From: Arenivirga flava
GTDB taxonomy: Bacteria; Actinomycetota; Actinomycetes; Actinomycetales; Microbacteriaceae
DNA length: 64,000 nucleotides
NCBI RefSeq assembly: GCF_030161575.1
Contig: NZ_BSUL01000001.1
Location: 1,054,001-1,118,000, forward strand
Reading direction: 5' to 3'
The translations under genes were made by a program, and so were the position numbers. Under the pieces are notes generated by a model. That model made no database searches, was not told where the DNA came from, and worked only from the letters and a program-made list of their open reading frames with translations. Shown here in pieces: positions 62,949 to 64,000 of the stretch. How positions within the stretch are numbered: the stretch's first letter is position 1; each line of letters opens with the position of its first letter.

Positions 62949-63826
62949 CCCTTCACCGAGCCGATCAGCATGCCCTTGGCGAAGTGCTTCTGCAGGAAGG
63001 GGTAGAAGAGCAGGATCGGCACGGTCGCGACGACGATCACCGCGAACTTCACCCCCTGCGCCGGTGGCAGCGAGCTCGGATCGGACTCGAGCATCGACAG
63101 GTCGGTGGCGGCGGTCACCTGCCGCAGGAACATCTGCAGCGTCCACATCGAGTTGTCGTTGAGATAGAGCAGCGGGGACATGAAGTCGTTCCAGATGCCC
63201 ACGGCGTAGAACAGCGCGAAGGTCGCCAGCACCGGCTTGGACAGCGGCAGGATCACGTTCCACAGCGTCTGCAGCTCGTTCGCGCCGTCGATCTTGGCCG
63301 ACTCCTCCAGCTCGGCGGGCAGCTGCTGGAAGAAGTTCTTGATGATGATGAGGCTGAACGGGTTGATCGCCATCGGCAGGATCAGCGCCCAGTAGGTGTC
63401 GAGCAGCCCGAGATCCTTCACCACCAGGAAGGTCGGGATCATGCCGCCGGAGAAGACCATCGTGATCACGACCAGCGACACCAGGGTCTTCCGCCCCGGC
63501 AGGCCGACCTTGGAGAGCGGATACGCCATCGAGGCGGTGAGGAGCAGCTGCACGACCGTGCCGACGGCCGTGACCGCGATCGTGGTCAGCAGCGCCCGCA
63601 GGAAGGTCGGGCTCGTGAGGATGGACGCGTAGGCCTCGAGGCTGACCGTGTTCGGCCACAGGAAGAAGGACCTCGAGGCCAGCTCGGCCTCGGTGGCGAA
63701 GGACCCGGCTGTGACGAAGACGAAGGGCAGCAGCGCCACGACCCCGAGGGCGCTCAGCAGGACGATGTTCAGCACGTCGAAGACCCGGCCGGCCGGGGTG
63801 TTGAAGCGGTACGGCTCTCGCGCCAT
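62945..63826 (-). CDS. Carbohydrate ABC transporter permease (LplC/YtcP type)
   Basis: 293 aa with six membrane helices. The EAA loop is EESAKIDGANELQTLWNVILPLSKP. The C-terminal LQKHFAKGMLIGSVKG is typical of MalG/LplC permeases in polygalacturonate or rhamnogalacturonan oligosaccharide importers. Coupled to the second permease upstream (TGATG). Confidence 0.95.
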   Translation of the reverse strand: MAREPYRFNTPAGRVFDVLNIVLLSALGVVALLPFVFVTAGSFATEAELASRSFFLWPNTVSLEAYASILTSPTFLRALLTTIAVTAVGTVVQLLLTASMAYPLSKVGLPGRKTLVSLVVITMVFSGGMIPTFLVVKDLGLLDTYWALILPMAINPFSLIIIKNFFQQLPAELEESAKIDGANELQTLWNVILPLSKPVLATFALFYAVGIWNDFMSPLLYLNDNSMWTLQMFLRQVTAATDLSMLESDPSSLPPAQGVKFAVIVVATVPILLFYPFLQKHFAKGMLIGSVKG

Positions 63827-64000
63827 CAGAAGATCCCTGTCTGCTTGAAGCGGCGGGCCACCCAGTTGGCGCCGAAGATCAGCACCACGCCGACGACGGC
63901 CTTGAAGAGCCCGACGGCGGTCGAGTAGCTGTAGCTGCCCTGCGTGATGCCCATGAAGTACACGTAGGTGTCGAACACGTCGGCCACCTGCCGGTTGAGC
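63826..64000 (-). CDS. Carbohydrate ABC transporter permease (LplB/YtcO type), C-terminal fragment
   Basis: The last 57 codons before the window edge read LNRQVADVFDTYVYFMGITQGSYSYSTAVGLFKAVVGVVLIFGANWVARRFKQTGIF then stop, the typical end of LplB-type permeases. The N-terminus lies beyond 64000. Confidence 0.9.
   Translation of the reverse strand, partial: LNRQVADVFDTYVYFMGITQGSYSYSTAVGLFKAVVGVVLIFGANWVARRFKQTGIF

Overview
The window is GC-rich (clearly above 65% by eye), has GTG and ATG starts in short overlapping operons, and encodes a single-membrane flagellum with no L or P ring genes. This points to a motile Gram-positive actinobacterium. The leuC-leuD-murA order, the FHA/kinase/MoxR cluster and the flagellar gene order suggest Micrococcales, probably Microbacteriaceae; that placement is inference.

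Layout. (1) 1-3172: murA (cut by the window edge), leuD and leuC, preceded by a leucine-rich leader peptide with alternative hairpins. (2) 3177-19948, all on the minus strand: a phosphothreonine-signalling and cell-surface cluster. In transcription order it holds a PP2C phosphatase, an FHA protein, a membrane Ser/Thr kinase, an FHA plus DNA-binding-like protein, a giant Ig/fibronectin surface protein, MoxR, DUF58, a transglutaminase-like membrane protein and two more FHA proteins. (3) 20142-23157: a CYTH-CHAD protein, tRNA-Glu with its terminator, and a lipid kinase. (4) 23296-52637: one almost complete flagellar locus. Minus-strand blocks run fliA / fliC-fliD-fliS-fliT / flgB-flgC-fliE-F-G-H-I-J-C40 peptidase-fliK-flgD-flgE / flbD-motA-motB / fliM-N-O-P-Q-R-flhB-flhA-flhF-like / csrA. 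The plus strand has flgN-flgK-flgL-fliW. (5) 52684-59668: MBL hydrolase, GNAT, sulfurtransferase, a two-gene ABC exporter, a sulfite-oxidase-like protein with a flavin reductase, Lrp/AsnC and a YitT-type membrane protein. (6) 59650-64000: the start of a sugar-acid utilisation operon (two ABC permeases, DUF1961 and a YetA-type rhamnogalacturonan lyase-like protein).

How it works together. FliA is encoded beside flagellin. Five near-identical FliA-type promoters (GCTAAC-N15-GCCGANAG) precede fliC, flgB, flbD, fliM and flgN. CsrA and its antagonist FliW lie at opposite ends of the locus. The fliC and flgB leaders carry ACGGA motifs presented in hairpin loops, as expected of CsrA targets, so sigma factor and CsrA/FliW control appear to act in series.

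Caveat. Eleven genes contain thirteen apparent frameshifts, and every one is cured by adding a single base, usually in a short G/C run. This looks like a systematic deletion bias in the assembly rather than real decay, because it would otherwise disable essential flagellar genes. I annotate these as genes with the frameshift noted.
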